Source of the DNA: Cytophagales bacterium | GTDB taxonomy: Bacteria; Bacteroidota; Bacteroidia; Cytophagales; Spirosomataceae | Length of the DNA stretch: 64,000 bases | Assembly (NCBI GenBank): GCA_013298125.1 | Contig: JAAFJP010000015.1 | Location: forward strand, 1-64,000 | Reading direction: 5' to 3' | In this document: positions 17,532 through 25,960 of the stretch, piece by piece | How the letters are laid out: each line of letters begins with the position of its first letter | Position numbering within the stretch: the first letter of the stretch is position 1 | Program-made: the position numbers and the translations under genes | Notes under the pieces: model-generated | Told to the model about the DNA's origin: nothing | Seen by the model: the letters and a program-made list of their open reading frames with translations, nothing else | Database searches by the model: none

Positions 17532-17570
17532 TTTACTTTAAAGTTAATAATAAATTTAATTTAAAGTAAA
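17532..17570. promoter_or_regulatory. Operator-like palindrome upstream of the toxin-antitoxin-like pair
   Basis: Perfect 11-bp arms TTTACTTTAAA (17532-17542) and TTTAAAGTAAA (17560-17570) are 17 bases apart, and ACTTTAAAGT at 17535-17544 is a second dyad. The site is 24 to 62 bases upstream of the first gene, a typical place for autoregulation by the HTH protein. Confidence 0.5.
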
Positions 17571-17599
17571 TATTTATTAAATTTATTGTAATCTTTTCT

Positions 17600-18172
17600 C
17601 TATTCATAAAACTTCTTCCATAAAATATATTCCTCCACAATCTCTGGCACCATGTATTTAATAGACTGTTTATTTTTCAAACATTCCCGAATAAAAGTCG
17701 CTGAAATATCTAAGGATGGGGCATTTACGAGCTTTACGTTTGGGTGATTTTCTAAGTCGCTTTTCACAGAATTGGGTCTTGGATAAACGTACAATCCAAA
17801 GTATTCCAAGATTTTATCGTGATTTTTCCAGTTGGGAAATTGGGCAAGATTATCACCCCCGATTATTAGTTTAAACTCATGCTGAGGGTGTTTTTCTTGT
17901 AGGCGAGTGAGCGTATCAATCGTGTAGGAAGGCTTTGGCATCGAAAATTCAATGTCCGTTGCTTTGAACTTAGCGTTGTCAGCAATGGCTTTTTCAACCA
18001 TCGTCAAACGGTCAAATTCGTGCAAAAGAGAGTTATTTTTCTTGAATGGATTTTGGGGCGAAACCACAAACCAAACTTGGTCTAAGTCGGTGGTGGTAGC
18101 CATGACATTTGCCACAATCAAATGCCCGATATGGATAGGGTTGAATGACCCAAAGAATAAACCGATTTTCAT
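17600..18172 (-). CDS. nadD: Nicotinate-nucleotide adenylyltransferase
   Basis: The 190-residue enzyme joins nicotinate mononucleotide and ATP to give deamido-NAD in NAD synthesis. It shows the nucleotidyltransferase start GLFFGSFNPIHIGHLIVAN with the HxGH motif, the WFVVSPQNPFK substrate loop, the GGDNLAQFPNW stretch and the late SATFIRECL motif. Length matches NadD. It follows gmk on the same strand, a common order in Bacteroidota, separated by a short palindrome. Confidence 0.96.
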   Translation of the reverse strand: MKIGLFFGSFNPIHIGHLIVANVMATTTDLDQVWFVVSPQNPFKKNNSLLHEFDRLTMVEKAIADNAKFKATDIEFSMPKPSYTIDTLTRLQEKHPQHEFKLIIGGDNLAQFPNWKNHDKILEYFGLYVYPRPNSVKSDLENHPNVKLVNAPSLDISATFIRECLKNKQSIKYMVPEIVEEYILWKKFYE

Positions 18173-18194
18173 GTTTATTAGGTTTTAGGCGTTG

Positions 18195-18239
18195 GGTTTT
18201 AGGTGTTAGGTAAAAAACTAATCCCTAACACCCAAAACC
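18195..18239. repeat. Short palindrome between gmk and nadD
   Basis: GGTTTTAGGTGTTAGG at 18195-18210 pairs with the CCTAACACCCAAAACC word ending at 18239, with one mismatch. Neighbouring copies of GGTTTTAGG and AATCCCTAAC extend the pattern into the last codons of gmk, whose stop codon touches the right arm. Confidence 0.7.
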
Positions 18240-18814
18240 TAATCCCTAACAATAAATTCCTCAAATAATACCTGTGCCTTTCTGAATGCCGTTGTTAGGT
18301 CATCATTTACCAAAATAATATCAAATTGGTCTTGGAAAGACATCTCGAATTTCATCTTGAAAACTCTTTTTGAAATAGAATCTTCTGAGTCTGTTCCTCG
18401 TTCACGAAGGCGTTTTTCTAATTCTTCCACGCTTGGTACTTTCACAAAGATTGACAAGGCTCTTTCTTTGTAATATTCCTTCAATTTCACACCTCCACGT
18501 ACATCTACGTCAAAAATTACGTGTTTACCAGAAGCCCAAAGTCGTTCGATTTCGGATTTTAATGTTCCATAATAAGCTCCAGGATAGACTTCTTCCCATT
18601 CCACAAATTCATTATTGACAATTCTTTGTTTGAACTCGTCGGGAGTCATGAAGTGATAGTCCTTTCCATTTTCTTCGTTGCGTCCACGTTTATCACGGGT
18701 ACAAGCGGAGATAGAAAAGCCCAAGTTATCGTTGTTCGCCAAAAGATGTTTGACGATGGTGGTCTTGCCCGAACCAGATGGGGCAGAGAAGATGATGAGT
18801 TTACCGTTTTCCAA
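18239..18814 (-). CDS. gmk: Guanylate kinase
   Basis: This 191-residue enzyme phosphorylates GMP to GDP with ATP. The P-loop is [19 protein letters not shown] at residues 7-25. GMP-binding residues lie in [20 protein letters not shown] and [13 protein letters not shown], and the [15 protein letters not shown] segment is the family Walker B-like strand. The length is typical. Upstream lies a long perfect palindrome and then the anti-sigma candidate; nadD follows. Confidence 0.97.
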   Translation of the reverse strand: MENGKLIIFSAPSGSGKTTIVKHLLANNDNLGFSISACTRDKRGRNEENGKDYHFMTPDEFKQRIVNNEFVEWEEVYPGAYYGTLKSEIERLWASGKHVIFDVDVRGGVKLKEYYKERALSIFVKVPSVEELEKRLRERGTDSEDSISKRVFKMKFEMSFQDQFDIILVNDDLTTAFRKAQVLFEEFIVRD

Positions 18815-18832
18815 GAGTGATTGAATGAAAGA

Positions 18833-18918
18833 ACCTCACCCCCGACCCCTCTCCTTCTGAGAGGGGAGTATTTGTCCGACTACCCCCCTCTCAGAAGGAG
18901 AGGGGTCGGGGGTGAGGT
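18833..18918. repeat. Perfect 34-bp palindrome, CCTCACC family
   Basis: Arms 18833-18866 and 18885-18918 are perfectly complementary, with an 18-base spacer. The outer ends read ACCTCACCCCCGACCCCTCT and its complement. It lies just upstream of gmk. Related elements occur at 20274-20389 and, inside ispE, at 56507-56624. Confidence 0.92.
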
Positions 18919-19009
18919 GAATTGACTACAAAAATAAAAAGTCATTAAGTGAAATCGTCAAATACGACCAACTTAATAACTTTCAAATATATTTATTTTC
19001 AAATATAAT

Positions 19010-19276
19010 CTATAACGAGCTGATTTTCTGTTTAATACAGTCAATCAGACTTGAAGGTACGCATTTTTTTTCTAAGCGTAATTGCATGGTTTCCTTAATA
19101 CATTTTTCGAGTTCATAGCCCTGTTCGCAAGGTAAACATTGATTCATGTTTAATTTAAAAGCATTTATTTGTTCATCACTCGCCTGACCATCCACAATCA
19201 TTTGCACCATTTTCATGCACTCAGCTTGATGCTCGCACGATGTCTTTTTTTGAATCTTCTCAGCTTCGGAAACCAT
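19010..19276 (-). CDS. Small anti-sigma factor candidate (zinc-finger type)
   Basis: The 88-residue cytoplasmic protein has seven cysteines. Its key stretch MNQCLPCEQGYE carries a CxxC as in zinc-binding anti-sigma (ZAS) proteins, but the histidine normally four residues before the first cysteine (HxxxCxxC) is an asparagine. Nearby histidine and cysteine residues (CEHQAEC) could supply ligands. It lies 221 bases after the ECF sigma gene on the same strand, the usual sigma/anti-sigma order, so a role in controlling that sigma factor is inferred. It is small and soluble, with no membrane segment. Confidence 0.65.
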   Translation of the reverse strand: MVSEAEKIQKKTSCEHQAECMKMVQMIVDGQASDEQINAFKLNMNQCLPCEQGYELEKCIKETMQLRLEKKCVPSSLIDCIKQKISSL

Positions 19277-19497
19277 TTGTTTATGTATTAACTGTTTTGT
19301 TTGGTATGGGTACTATTCTTTTATCAATCAAGTAGTTAGTAAACAGGAGGCTTTTTAAAATAATTCCCGAAGAAGCGAAAATTATTAGTGATTTGTGATT
19401 AGTAATTGGAGATTGGTTAGTGTGATGATGAACAAATTATCAAAATAGACTTATCTTAACTGATAATTGTTAATTGATAACTGTTAATTGAAACAAA

Positions 19498-20115
19498 TCA
19501 CTCTGCCATACTGTCAGCATTAACATCATAGCCCAACGATTTGGCATAAGATTTTAATTTTTCTTTTAATAACATTCTCGCACGGTGAAGGCGTGAACGA
19601 ACCGTCCCGATAGGAATATCAAGGATTTTTGCCATCTCTTCGTAGGTAAAACCTTCTACATCACAAAGGATAATCACCGTTCTAAAATCCACGGGAAGAG
19701 CATTCAAGGCATTGGCGATTTCGTCACCAATTAAATCTTGGACAGACTCTACTCGTAAATCTACGGTTTGGTTAGTCTCGGCATCTTCTTCCGAATTATA
19801 CGTTGTTTCAACATCCTGATAATCAACCTTGGCTGGCTCTTTAGATTTCTTTCTAAAATCGTTAATAAAGCTGTTTTTCAGGATTCTGAACAACCAAGCC
19901 TTGGCGTTTGTTCCTTGCGAGAAAGAGTTGATAAATCGAAATGCTTTGAGGTAGGTATCTTGTACAAGGTCGTTTGCATCGTCTTCATCGTTGGTCAGAC
20001 GGAAGGCAAAATTGTACATAGAGTCTATATGAGGCATGAATTCTTTATCGAAAACACGGTGCTTTTCGAGGTCAGAATAGGTTTGAGTTGCTTGGAGTTC
20101 TTCTTGTTCGTCCAT
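19498..20115 (-). CDS. RNA polymerase ECF sigma factor
   Basis: The 205-residue sigma-70 family protein has region 2 (MYNFAFRLTNDEDDANDLVQ, DTYLKAFRFINSF, NAKAWLFRILKNSFIND) and region 4 (ALPVDFRTVIILCDVEGFTY, EEMAKILDIPIGTVRSRLHR). A long acidic linker lies between. It recruits RNA polymerase to a set of promoters, probably in response to stress; the signal is unknown. The anti-sigma candidate follows it. A short inverted repeat (20161-20185) and a large palindrome (20274-20389) lie upstream. Confidence 0.95.
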   Translation of the reverse strand: MDEQEELQATQTYSDLEKHRVFDKEFMPHIDSMYNFAFRLTNDEDDANDLVQDTYLKAFRFINSFSQGTNAKAWLFRILKNSFINDFRKKSKEPAKVDYQDVETTYNSEEDAETNQTVDLRVESVQDLIGDEIANALNALPVDFRTVIILCDVEGFTYEEMAKILDIPIGTVRSRLHRARMLLKEKLKSYAKSLGYDVNADSMAE

Positions 20116-20160
20116 CGTTGTTGCTGAATATCATCAGTAAAAATAATCCATGATAATTGA

Positions 20161-20185
20161 TTTACAAAGAAAACATTTTTGTAAA
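20161..20185. promoter_or_regulatory. Inverted repeat upstream of the sigma gene
   Basis: TTTACAAA at 20161-20168 and TTTGTAAA at 20178-20185 are perfect inverted arms 9 bases apart, about 46 bases before the sigma-factor ATG. It may be an operator; no binding protein can be named. Confidence 0.4.
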
Positions 20186-20273
20186 CCATAATCAGGTCTG
20201 AATACTATTACAAACAAACAACTTGCCAAGGATTTTTTAGGTCATTTTCCTGACAAAAAGGCATTATTTTAAT

Positions 20274-20389
20274 CTCACCCGAGCGTCGGTCGCCCCGACC
20301 CTCTCTCCGATTGAGAGGGGGAGTAAGTGGACGAATGCTCCCCCTCTCATTAAGGAGAGGGGGCTGGGGGCGACCGACGCTCGGGTGAG
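20274..20389. repeat. CCTCACC-family palindrome with imperfect arms
   Basis: The element begins CTCACCCGAGCGTCGGTCGC at 20274 and ends with the complement of that word at 20389. Its inner part has GAGAGGGGGAG and its complement, with several mismatches in the middle of the arms. It lies between the sigma gene and the asparaginase-like gene, a few bases from the latter's stop codon. The word GCGTCGGTCGCCCC is shared exactly with the element in ispE. Confidence 0.88.
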
Positions 20390-20397
20390 GTTTCTCG

Positions 20398-21339
20398 CTA
20401 CTTCATATAACTCTTCGCCTCAAAAACCTTCGTAACGCCCTTTTCAGTAAGCGTATAGCTAAATCCTGACTGAATAGAATACGCTCCATATTCGCCTTTT
20501 TTGTTCAAAGCCAAATAGCCGATTTGAAATTCTTTGTAATTATATCGTTTCACAATTCGCATGATTGCCTCCTCACAAGCCTGTTGGGGCGTTTTACCAT
20601 TTCTCATTAATTCTACGATAAGAAATGAGCCTAATGTTTTCAGGACAAATTCGCCTAAACCCGTAGCACAAGCTCCTCCGACTTCATCATCACAGAACAC
20701 CGCCGCCCCAATTACGGGCGAATCCCCTACCCTACCGTGCATCTTGAAAGCTAATCCGCTGGTGGTACACGCCCCTGAGATTTCACCCTTATTTCCCAAT
20801 GCCAAAAGCCCAATAGTGTCGTGGCGTTCGATGTTAATTTTGGGTTCGTATTTTGAGGTTTTCTTCCATTCTTCCCATGCTTTTTTAGCAACATCTGTCA
20901 AAAGGTTTTCTTTCTTAAACCCCTGAGAAAGAGCAAATTGCAATGCACCTTCGCCCGAGAGCATCACATGAGGCGTTTTCTCCATCACAGCTCTGGCAAC
21001 GGAAATTGGGTGCGTGATATTTTGGAGAAAAGTTACCGAACCCGCATTGCCTTTTTCATCCATGATACAAGCATCCAAGGTTACATTTCCGTCTCGGTCT
21101 GGAAAGCCACCGTAGCCTACGGAAGTATCATTTGGGTCAGCTTCGGGGATTCTTGCTCCCGCCTCCACGGCATCTAAGGCTCTGCCCGTTTTTTGGAGAG
21201 ATTCCCAAGCGGCATTGTTGGCTTTTTCGTTTTTCCAAGTTGAGAGAACGATGGGAAAATTGGCAGTTTGGGCATTTATTTGGGTACTTGCCAATGCCGT
21301 TAGGGCAGTAGTCTGTTTGAGGAAAGTTCTACGTTGCAT
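20398..21339 (-). CDS. N4-(beta-N-acetylglucosaminyl)-L-asparaginase family Ntn-hydrolase
   Basis: The 313-residue protein is an exported N-terminal-nucleophile hydrolase of the glycosylasparaginase family, which cleaves asparagine-linked N-acetylglucosamine. A twin-arginine-like leader (MQRRTFLKQT) precedes the mature part. Autocleavage is expected before Thr175 in RHDTIGLLALG, and the substrate-binding region GRVGDSPVIGAAVFCDDEVG with GGACATGLGE follows. The order and spacing match glycosylasparaginase better than plant-type isoaspartyl peptidase. Confidence 0.9.
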   Translation of the reverse strand: MQRRTFLKQTTALTALASTQINAQTANFPIVLSTWKNEKANNAAWESLQKTGRALDAVEAGARIPEADPNDTSVGYGGFPDRDGNVTLDACIMDEKGNAGSVTFLQNITHPISVARAVMEKTPHVMLSGEGALQFALSQGFKKENLLTDVAKKAWEEWKKTSKYEPKINIERHDTIGLLALGNKGEISGACTTSGLAFKMHGRVGDSPVIGAAVFCDDEVGGACATGLGEFVLKTLGSFLIVELMRNGKTPQQACEEAIMRIVKRYNYKEFQIGYLALNKKGEYGAYSIQSGFSYTLTEKGVTKVFEAKSYMK

Positions 21340-21388
21340 GGGTTTTCAGTTTGTTTGTTTAAATTTATCGAAAATATTTGAGAATGTA

Positions 21389-21510
21389 TGGTACGCAGAT
21401 GACGCAGATGCTTCGCAACGCAGATTTACGCAGATTTTCTTCTGAAATTTAAACGAACATAAAAAATCAGCGAAAATCAGCGGTTGAAAATCAGCGTCAT
21501 CTGCGTACCA
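21389..21510. repeat. Palindrome of CGCAGAT words
   Basis: Arms 21389-21409 (TGGTACGCAGATGACGCAGA plus one base) and 21490-21510 are inverted complements with one mismatch. The interior carries further CGCAGATTTACGCAGATTTT and AAAATCAGCG words that also pair. It lies between the divergent asparaginase-like and phosphoesterase genes, ending 18 bases before the latter's ATG, so it may be in its leader. Confidence 0.85.
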
Positions 21511-21527
21511 ATTTTACCAACGAAAAA

Positions 21528-22151
21528 ATGAAAATAGTTTGCATATCCGACACTCACAGTCTCCAACACCACATGACGATTCCAGACGGTGATTTGTTGA
21601 TTCATGCGGGAGATGTTTCTTCAAGGGGGCGATTGGAGGAAATTGAGATGTTTAATGAATGGATGGGGTCGTTGCCGCATCGTCATAAAGTAGTCATTGC
21701 GGGCAACCATGATTTCTTTTTTGAGAAGTACCCCAAAGAAGCTAAACGCTTGATTACCAACGCCGATTACCTCAACGACAGCGGTATTTTGATTGAAGGA
21801 ATCCGTATTTGGGGTTCGCCAGTTCAGCCCTGGTTTTATGATTGGGCATTTAATCGCAAACGTGGCAAAGACATCCGCAAACACTGGGATTTAATTCCGA
21901 CCAATACCGATATTCTGATAACCCACGGACCACCATTTGGCATTTTAGATTCCACGGATAGAGGCGAAAAAGTGGGTTGTGAGGATTTGTTGGACGTTAT
22001 TCAGAATCGTGTACGCCCACAATTGCACGTATTCGGGCATATACATGAGGCGTATGGACAACAGCAAGTTGGGGAAACTTTATTTGTGAATCCTTCGATG
22101 GTGGACTTGGCGTATCGTCCTGTGCGTGAGGCGATTGTGGTGGAGATTTAG
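21528..22151 (+). CDS. Metallophosphoesterase
   Basis: The 207-residue calcineurin-like phosphoesterase holds the full set of metal-binding motifs: ISDTHS (residues 6-11), HAGDVS, AGNHDFF, THGPP and FGHIHE. It resembles the small single-domain enzymes that hydrolyse phosphodiesters or phosphomonoesters in the cytoplasm; the substrate is not evident. It stands alone on its strand and converges on the alpha/beta hydrolase gene, with a tandem-repeat hairpin between. Confidence 0.92.
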   Translation: MKIVCISDTHSLQHHMTIPDGDLLIHAGDVSSRGRLEEIEMFNEWMGSLPHRHKVVIAGNHDFFFEKYPKEAKRLITNADYLNDSGILIEGIRIWGSPVQPWFYDWAFNRKRGKDIRKHWDLIPTNTDILITHGPPFGILDSTDRGEKVGCEDLLDVIQNRVRPQLHVFGHIHEAYGQQQVGETLFVNPSMVDLAYRPVREAIVVEI

Positions 22152-22341
22152 TTATTGGTTTATTAGTTTATTGGTTTATTGGTTTATTGGTTTATTGGTT
22201 TATTGGTTTATTGGTTTATTGGTTTATTGGTTTATTGGTTTATTGTGAATCATTTTTTTAGATTTAAGTTCCATAAAATCAAGTATTTATGAATAAATTA
22301 CCTTTCTTCACCAATAAACCAGTAACCAATAAACCAATAAC
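22151..22341. repeat. Tandem 8-bp repeat (TTTATTGG) with inverted copies
   Basis: About eleven copies of TTTATTGG run from the phosphoesterase stop codon to about 22244. Inverted copies (CCAATAAACC words) lie at 22311-22341, just before the convergent hydrolase stop. The two blocks can pair to give a long hairpin between the convergent genes. The copy number is likely to vary by slippage. Confidence 0.85.
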
Positions 22342-22346
22342 TAATA

Positions 22347-23198
22347 TCACTCCCTAAAATCCCCCTTCTCATACTTATCAAAAAACAAATCAAAATGTCC
22401 TTTCAGGATTTCTTCTAACTTTTGATGATATTCTGGGAAGGATGGTAAATTATTATGTCCGCCTCCGTAAATGGGTGTTAATCTGGCAGTTAGTGGCACG
22501 AGACTCTGCAAACGAACAGACGATGAGTAGGGAATCAACCAGTCTTTTGTCCCGTGAATTATATAAATCGGACATCTGACATACTTAATCCAAATATCCG
22601 TTCTGATACTGAATCTCAACAAAATAGTGATGGGCATAAAAGGCAAAAACCGATTCGTCAGATGTGAAAACGAATAATACGGAGCATCCAAAATCAACAT
22701 TTTAGGGCGATTATTGGAGGCTAATTTACAAGCAAACCCACTCCCCAACGAACGCCCATAGACGATAATATCCTCTTCTTTATACCCATATTTTGACCTC
22801 ATTTTATTGTAAACATACTGAGAGTCTTTATTGAGATTTTCCTCCGTCCGCTTGCCAACTGATTTCCCAAAACCACGATAATCAATCATTACGACATCAT
22901 AGCCGTGACGAGTGAAGTCCACAGCATATTTCGACCAGCCTTTGATGCTTCGGGTATTGCCATGAAAGTAGATGACCAAACCTGCGGGTTTCTCATGAAA
23001 AAACCGTAAGCCATTGATTTTCACGCCTTCTTCGGGTTCAAAATGGAGTTCCTCAAAGGGGTCATCGTATTTATATTCAAAATCAGCATGGAGTTTTTCA
23101 GGCTTGAAAATGAATCTTTCTTGAATAAAATACGCAAGAATACACAAGGCAACGTAGCCAATGCCAATATAAATCCAAGTTTCAGTTGATAAATTCAT
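22347..23198 (-). CDS. Membrane-anchored alpha/beta hydrolase
   Basis: The 283-residue protein has one N-terminal membrane helix (WIYIGIGYVALCILAYFI) and then an alpha/beta-hydrolase domain. The oxyanion region is VIYFHGNTRSIKGW. The nucleophile elbow is YGRSLGSGFACKLAS (Ser in GRSLG). The acid is in HGTKDWLIPYSS and the histidine in YGGGHNNLPSF. It resembles the YqkD/BEM46-type membrane-tethered hydrolases. The substrate is unknown. The SnoaL-like gene lies 27 bases upstream on the same strand. Confidence 0.9.
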   Translation of the reverse strand: MNLSTETWIYIGIGYVALCILAYFIQERFIFKPEKLHADFEYKYDDPFEELHFEPEEGVKINGLRFFHEKPAGLVIYFHGNTRSIKGWSKYAVDFTRHGYDVVMIDYRGFGKSVGKRTEENLNKDSQYVYNKMRSKYGYKEEDIIVYGRSLGSGFACKLASNNRPKMLILDAPYYSFSHLTNRFLPFMPITILLRFSIRTDIWIKYVRCPIYIIHGTKDWLIPYSSSVRLQSLVPLTARLTPIYGGGHNNLPSFPEYHQKLEEILKGHFDLFFDKYEKGDFRE

Positions 23199-23225
23199 GA
23201 TGGGTTATTTATGGGCTTCAATTCA

Positions 23226-23615
23226 CTAACTAATATCGGTAATTTCTATAATTTTATCATCCCTAAATTTAAAAATTGATTTTCCCTTCAATTCTATTTT
23301 ATCATTCTCTTTCAATCCATTGGGCAAATCTATGGCTATAACGCCTTGATAATCAATAGTTACTTCTATAAACTCTTCATTATTGATAGTCTCAGTAATT
23401 ATTTGTTGTCTGGTTTTAAAAAATTGTTTGGCTTGTTGAGCTTGTTCTTCAAATGCTACCTTTCCATTAGTAGTCAGATTAACTTCACCATTTGAAATAT
23501 TCTTGAAAATAATGTCATTGTGAAGGTCTTTTATCATCCCTTCAACATCAAAATTATTGTAAGCCTCTACATAATTTTGGATAATTTGCGATAACTGTTC
23601 TGCATTTTTCATCAT
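23226..23615 (-). CDS. SnoaL-like / NTF2-fold protein
   Basis: This 129-residue protein has the NTF2-like cone-fold pattern: an N-terminal helix with IQNYVEAYNNFDVEGMIKDL, a HNDIIFKNISNGEVN strand pair, and a C-terminal run of beta-strands ending in GKSIFKFRDDKIIEITDIS. These proteins bind small hydrophobic ligands or act as isomerase-like enzymes. Nothing here fixes the ligand. It sits 5 bases after the fructosamine-kinase-like gene, so the two are likely co-transcribed. Confidence 0.8.
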   Translation of the reverse strand: MMKNAEQLSQIIQNYVEAYNNFDVEGMIKDLHNDIIFKNISNGEVNLTTNGKVAFEEQAQQAKQFFKTRQQIITETINNEEFIEVTIDYQGVIAIDLPNGLKENDKIELKGKSIFKFRDDKIIEITDIS

Positions 23616-23620
23616 AAAAT

Positions 23621-24508
23621 CTAATCTAAAAATTTCTTCAAAATCTTCTCCACCGCATCCAAATATCCACCGCCAAATAAATTTACGTGAACCATTAGTG
23701 GGTACAGATTATACAATGGAATTCTATCACCAAAGCCGTTTTCTATACTATTTACTTCGTGATAGGCTTCGTAAAAAGAGGTATCAAAACCGCCAAACAT
23801 GGTCGTGAAAGCCAGTTCAGATTCTCGCAAACCGTAATAACAAGCAGGATCAACTAAACCCACAAGTCCTTGATTATCAGCCATTACGTTACCCGTCCAT
23901 AAGTCTCCGTGGAGTAAAGCTGGTTTTTCGTTGGGGATTAATGACGGTAGCTTTTCGTATAAAAGATTAAACTTAGCGTGCAATTCTTCCGAAATTTTAC
24001 GGTCATACAAAGCCAATCCCGCTTGTACTTTGAGGCGTTTTTCGATAAAGAATTGAACACCATCGTCCATCCATTCATTCGACTGTCGCAAAGCCCCGAT
24101 GTAGTTGTTGAAATCCAATCCAAATTGTGTGTTTGTATGCTTATGGAGACGTGCTAATTTTTGCCCAAAATCCTGCCAATAGTTTGATTGCTTGAAACTG
24201 GTAGTCAAAAACTCCATCATCAAGTATTCTTTATCCACAATTTTTCCGTGATTAATCACCTCTGGAATCGACATCACGCCCGTATCACGTAAGACCTGCA
24301 AACTACGTGCCTCCGACTCAAACATACCCTCATGGTCGCCCTGATTCCATTTGATAAAATACTCACCCTCAGCTACTTTCACCTTTACGGCAAGGTTAAA
24401 ATTCCCTCCATAAAAAAACTGAAAATCAAGCATTTCAGGATTATAGCCCAAGTTTTCAAAAAGGATACTTTCGATAAATTGATATTGTTCTTGTGTTTGA
24501 AAAGTCAT
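23621..24508 (-). CDS. Fructosamine kinase family protein
   Basis: The 295-residue kinase-fold protein resembles fructosamine-3-kinase and ketosamine kinases, which phosphorylate sugar adducts on protein lysines so that they fall off. Motifs are the ATP-binding lysine in GEYFIKWN, the catalytic loop LLHGDLWTGNVM and the metal-binding LVDPACYYGLRESELAF. Length is right for the family. It leads a three-gene run with the NTF2-like and alpha/beta-hydrolase genes. It is divergent from the DUF2310 gene across a 103-base gap. Confidence 0.92.
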   Translation of the reverse strand: MTFQTQEQYQFIESILFENLGYNPEMLDFQFFYGGNFNLAVKVKVAEGEYFIKWNQGDHEGMFESEARSLQVLRDTGVMSIPEVINHGKIVDKEYLMMEFLTTSFKQSNYWQDFGQKLARLHKHTNTQFGLDFNNYIGALRQSNEWMDDGVQFFIEKRLKVQAGLALYDRKISEELHAKFNLLYEKLPSLIPNEKPALLHGDLWTGNVMADNQGLVGLVDPACYYGLRESELAFTTMFGGFDTSFYEAYHEVNSIENGFGDRIPLYNLYPLMVHVNLFGGGYLDAVEKILKKFLD

Positions 24509-24611
24509 TATTTTTGAGTGTCTGTAAAGTCGTAAGTCAAATTTAAGATAAAACTGTTAAATTGCAGTGTGGGTTTGGGATTTTAGTGGAGGAATTTAGA
24601 AATATAAAGTC

Positions 24612-25379
24612 ATGTATATTCAAGAAATATCAATTGAGATAAAAAAAAATGTTGATAGAGATGAACTTGTTGATGAGTTTGGAATACTGATGTCCTCCTA
24701 TCGTAAGAGTGGACAAACCCAAGGAAAAATAGAATCTCAATACATTAATGAACATGAAATCGTCTGTTTACCATACACTTTGGAAAAAGATTCTCTTGAC
24801 GAAAAATACAATAATTTCTATGTTACGAGAGGAATCAAGAAAGTTGAAGAGATTTGCGGTTCAAAATTTGAAATTAAATTGGTAGGACAATATAAAGATG
24901 ATTTTGAGCCAGTTTGTAAATGTAAAAAATCAGAATATTACATTTTAATTACAAACTACCTTTCTATCTCATCTCCTATTACCTGTGGAACGTGTAATAA
25001 TTATGTTCCTCTTTATCGCTTACCAGTTTACGAAGACCATGGATATGTACAGATATTAAATTGGGAAACTAATTATATCTCCTGTGATAGTTTACAAATG
25101 AATTGTCAAGTTGGAGAACGTTGGGCTTTGAATCAAATGCAAGAAATAGCATCACAACTTTCAAAGCAAGGTTTCAATATATGTAGGAAAATAGAGGAAT
25201 TGACTAATACTCCAACTTACTATTACCTGCACAATTACAACAAACGAAATGGATATAATTTATCGAGACCATGTCCAAGTTGTGGAGAGAATTGGGGTGT
25301 GAAAGAATCAGTACACGATTACTTTGATTTTAAATGTGATAACTGTAAAATACTTTCAACTTTATCTATGAAATCATGA
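24612..25379 (+). CDS. DUF2310 family zinc-ribbon protein
   Basis: The 255-residue protein has two zinc ribbons: CKCKKSEYY with TCGTCNNYVPLYRLP in the middle, and CPSCGENWGVKE with FKCDNCKIL at the end. This two-ribbon layout and the length fit DUF2310 (PF10071), a family of unknown function found next to unrelated genes in many bacteria. Its stop overlaps the start of the DinB-like gene by four bases (ATGA), so the genes are translationally coupled. Confidence 0.82.
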   Translation: MYIQEISIEIKKNVDRDELVDEFGILMSSYRKSGQTQGKIESQYINEHEIVCLPYTLEKDSLDEKYNNFYVTRGIKKVEEICGSKFEIKLVGQYKDDFEPVCKCKKSEYYILITNYLSISSPITCGTCNNYVPLYRLPVYEDHGYVQILNWETNYISCDSLQMNCQVGERWALNQMQEIASQLSKQGFNICRKIEELTNTPTYYYLHNYNKRNGYNLSRPCPSCGENWGVKESVHDYFDFKCDNCKILSTLSMKS

Positions 25380-25948
25380 CAAACGACTACCTCCAAAGCT
25401 CCCTAAAACAATTCGAGTATTACAAAATGCTCGGAGAAAAGACCTTTGCCCAAGTGTCGGACGAAGCATTATTTTGGCAATACAATGAAGAAAGTAACAG
25501 CATCGCCACCATCGTAAAACATCTTTGGGGCAATATGCTTTCTCGCTGGACAGATTTTTTGACCTCCGACGGTGAAAAAGAATGGCGAAAAAGAGAAGAA
25601 GAATTTGAAAACGACACCACCACCCGCAAGGAAATGATGGACAAATGGAATGAAGGTTGGGCGTGCCTTTTTAATGCTCTTAATTCACTGACAGACAATG
25701 ATTTAGATAAAATTATTTACATCAGAAACATGGGGCATAGCATTACAGAAGCTATAAACAGACAATTGGCACATTACCCGTATCATGTAGGTCAAATCGT
25801 TTTTATTGGCAAAATGGCTTCTGAAAATACTTGGAATTCTCTCTCAATTCCCAGAGGAAAATCAAAGGAATATAACGCTGAGAAATTCGCAAAACCGAAA
25901 CACAAAGAACATTTTACGAATGAATTTTTGAAAAATGAAAAAGAATAA
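25376..25948 (+). CDS. DinB superfamily protein (DUF1572)
   Basis: The 190-residue four-helix-bundle protein matches DUF1572 of the DinB/YfiT superfamily. Histidines in IVKHLWGN and in LAHYPYHVGQIVF are in the positions that bind a metal in related proteins, and SRWTDFLTSDGEKEWR is a family stretch. Many members are thiol-transferases dependent on bacillithiol-like cofactors, but the function here is open. It overlaps the DUF2310 gene and is followed 12 bases later by a ferredoxin-like gene. Confidence 0.87.
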   Translation: MTNDYLQSSLKQFEYYKMLGEKTFAQVSDEALFWQYNEESNSIATIVKHLWGNMLSRWTDFLTSDGEKEWRKREEEFENDTTTRKEMMDKWNEGWACLFNALNSLTDNDLDKIIYIRNMGHSITEAINRQLAHYPYHVGQIVFIGKMASENTWNSLSIPRGKSKEYNAEKFAKPKHKEHFTNEFLKNEKE

Positions 25949-25960
25949 AACAAACAAAAA

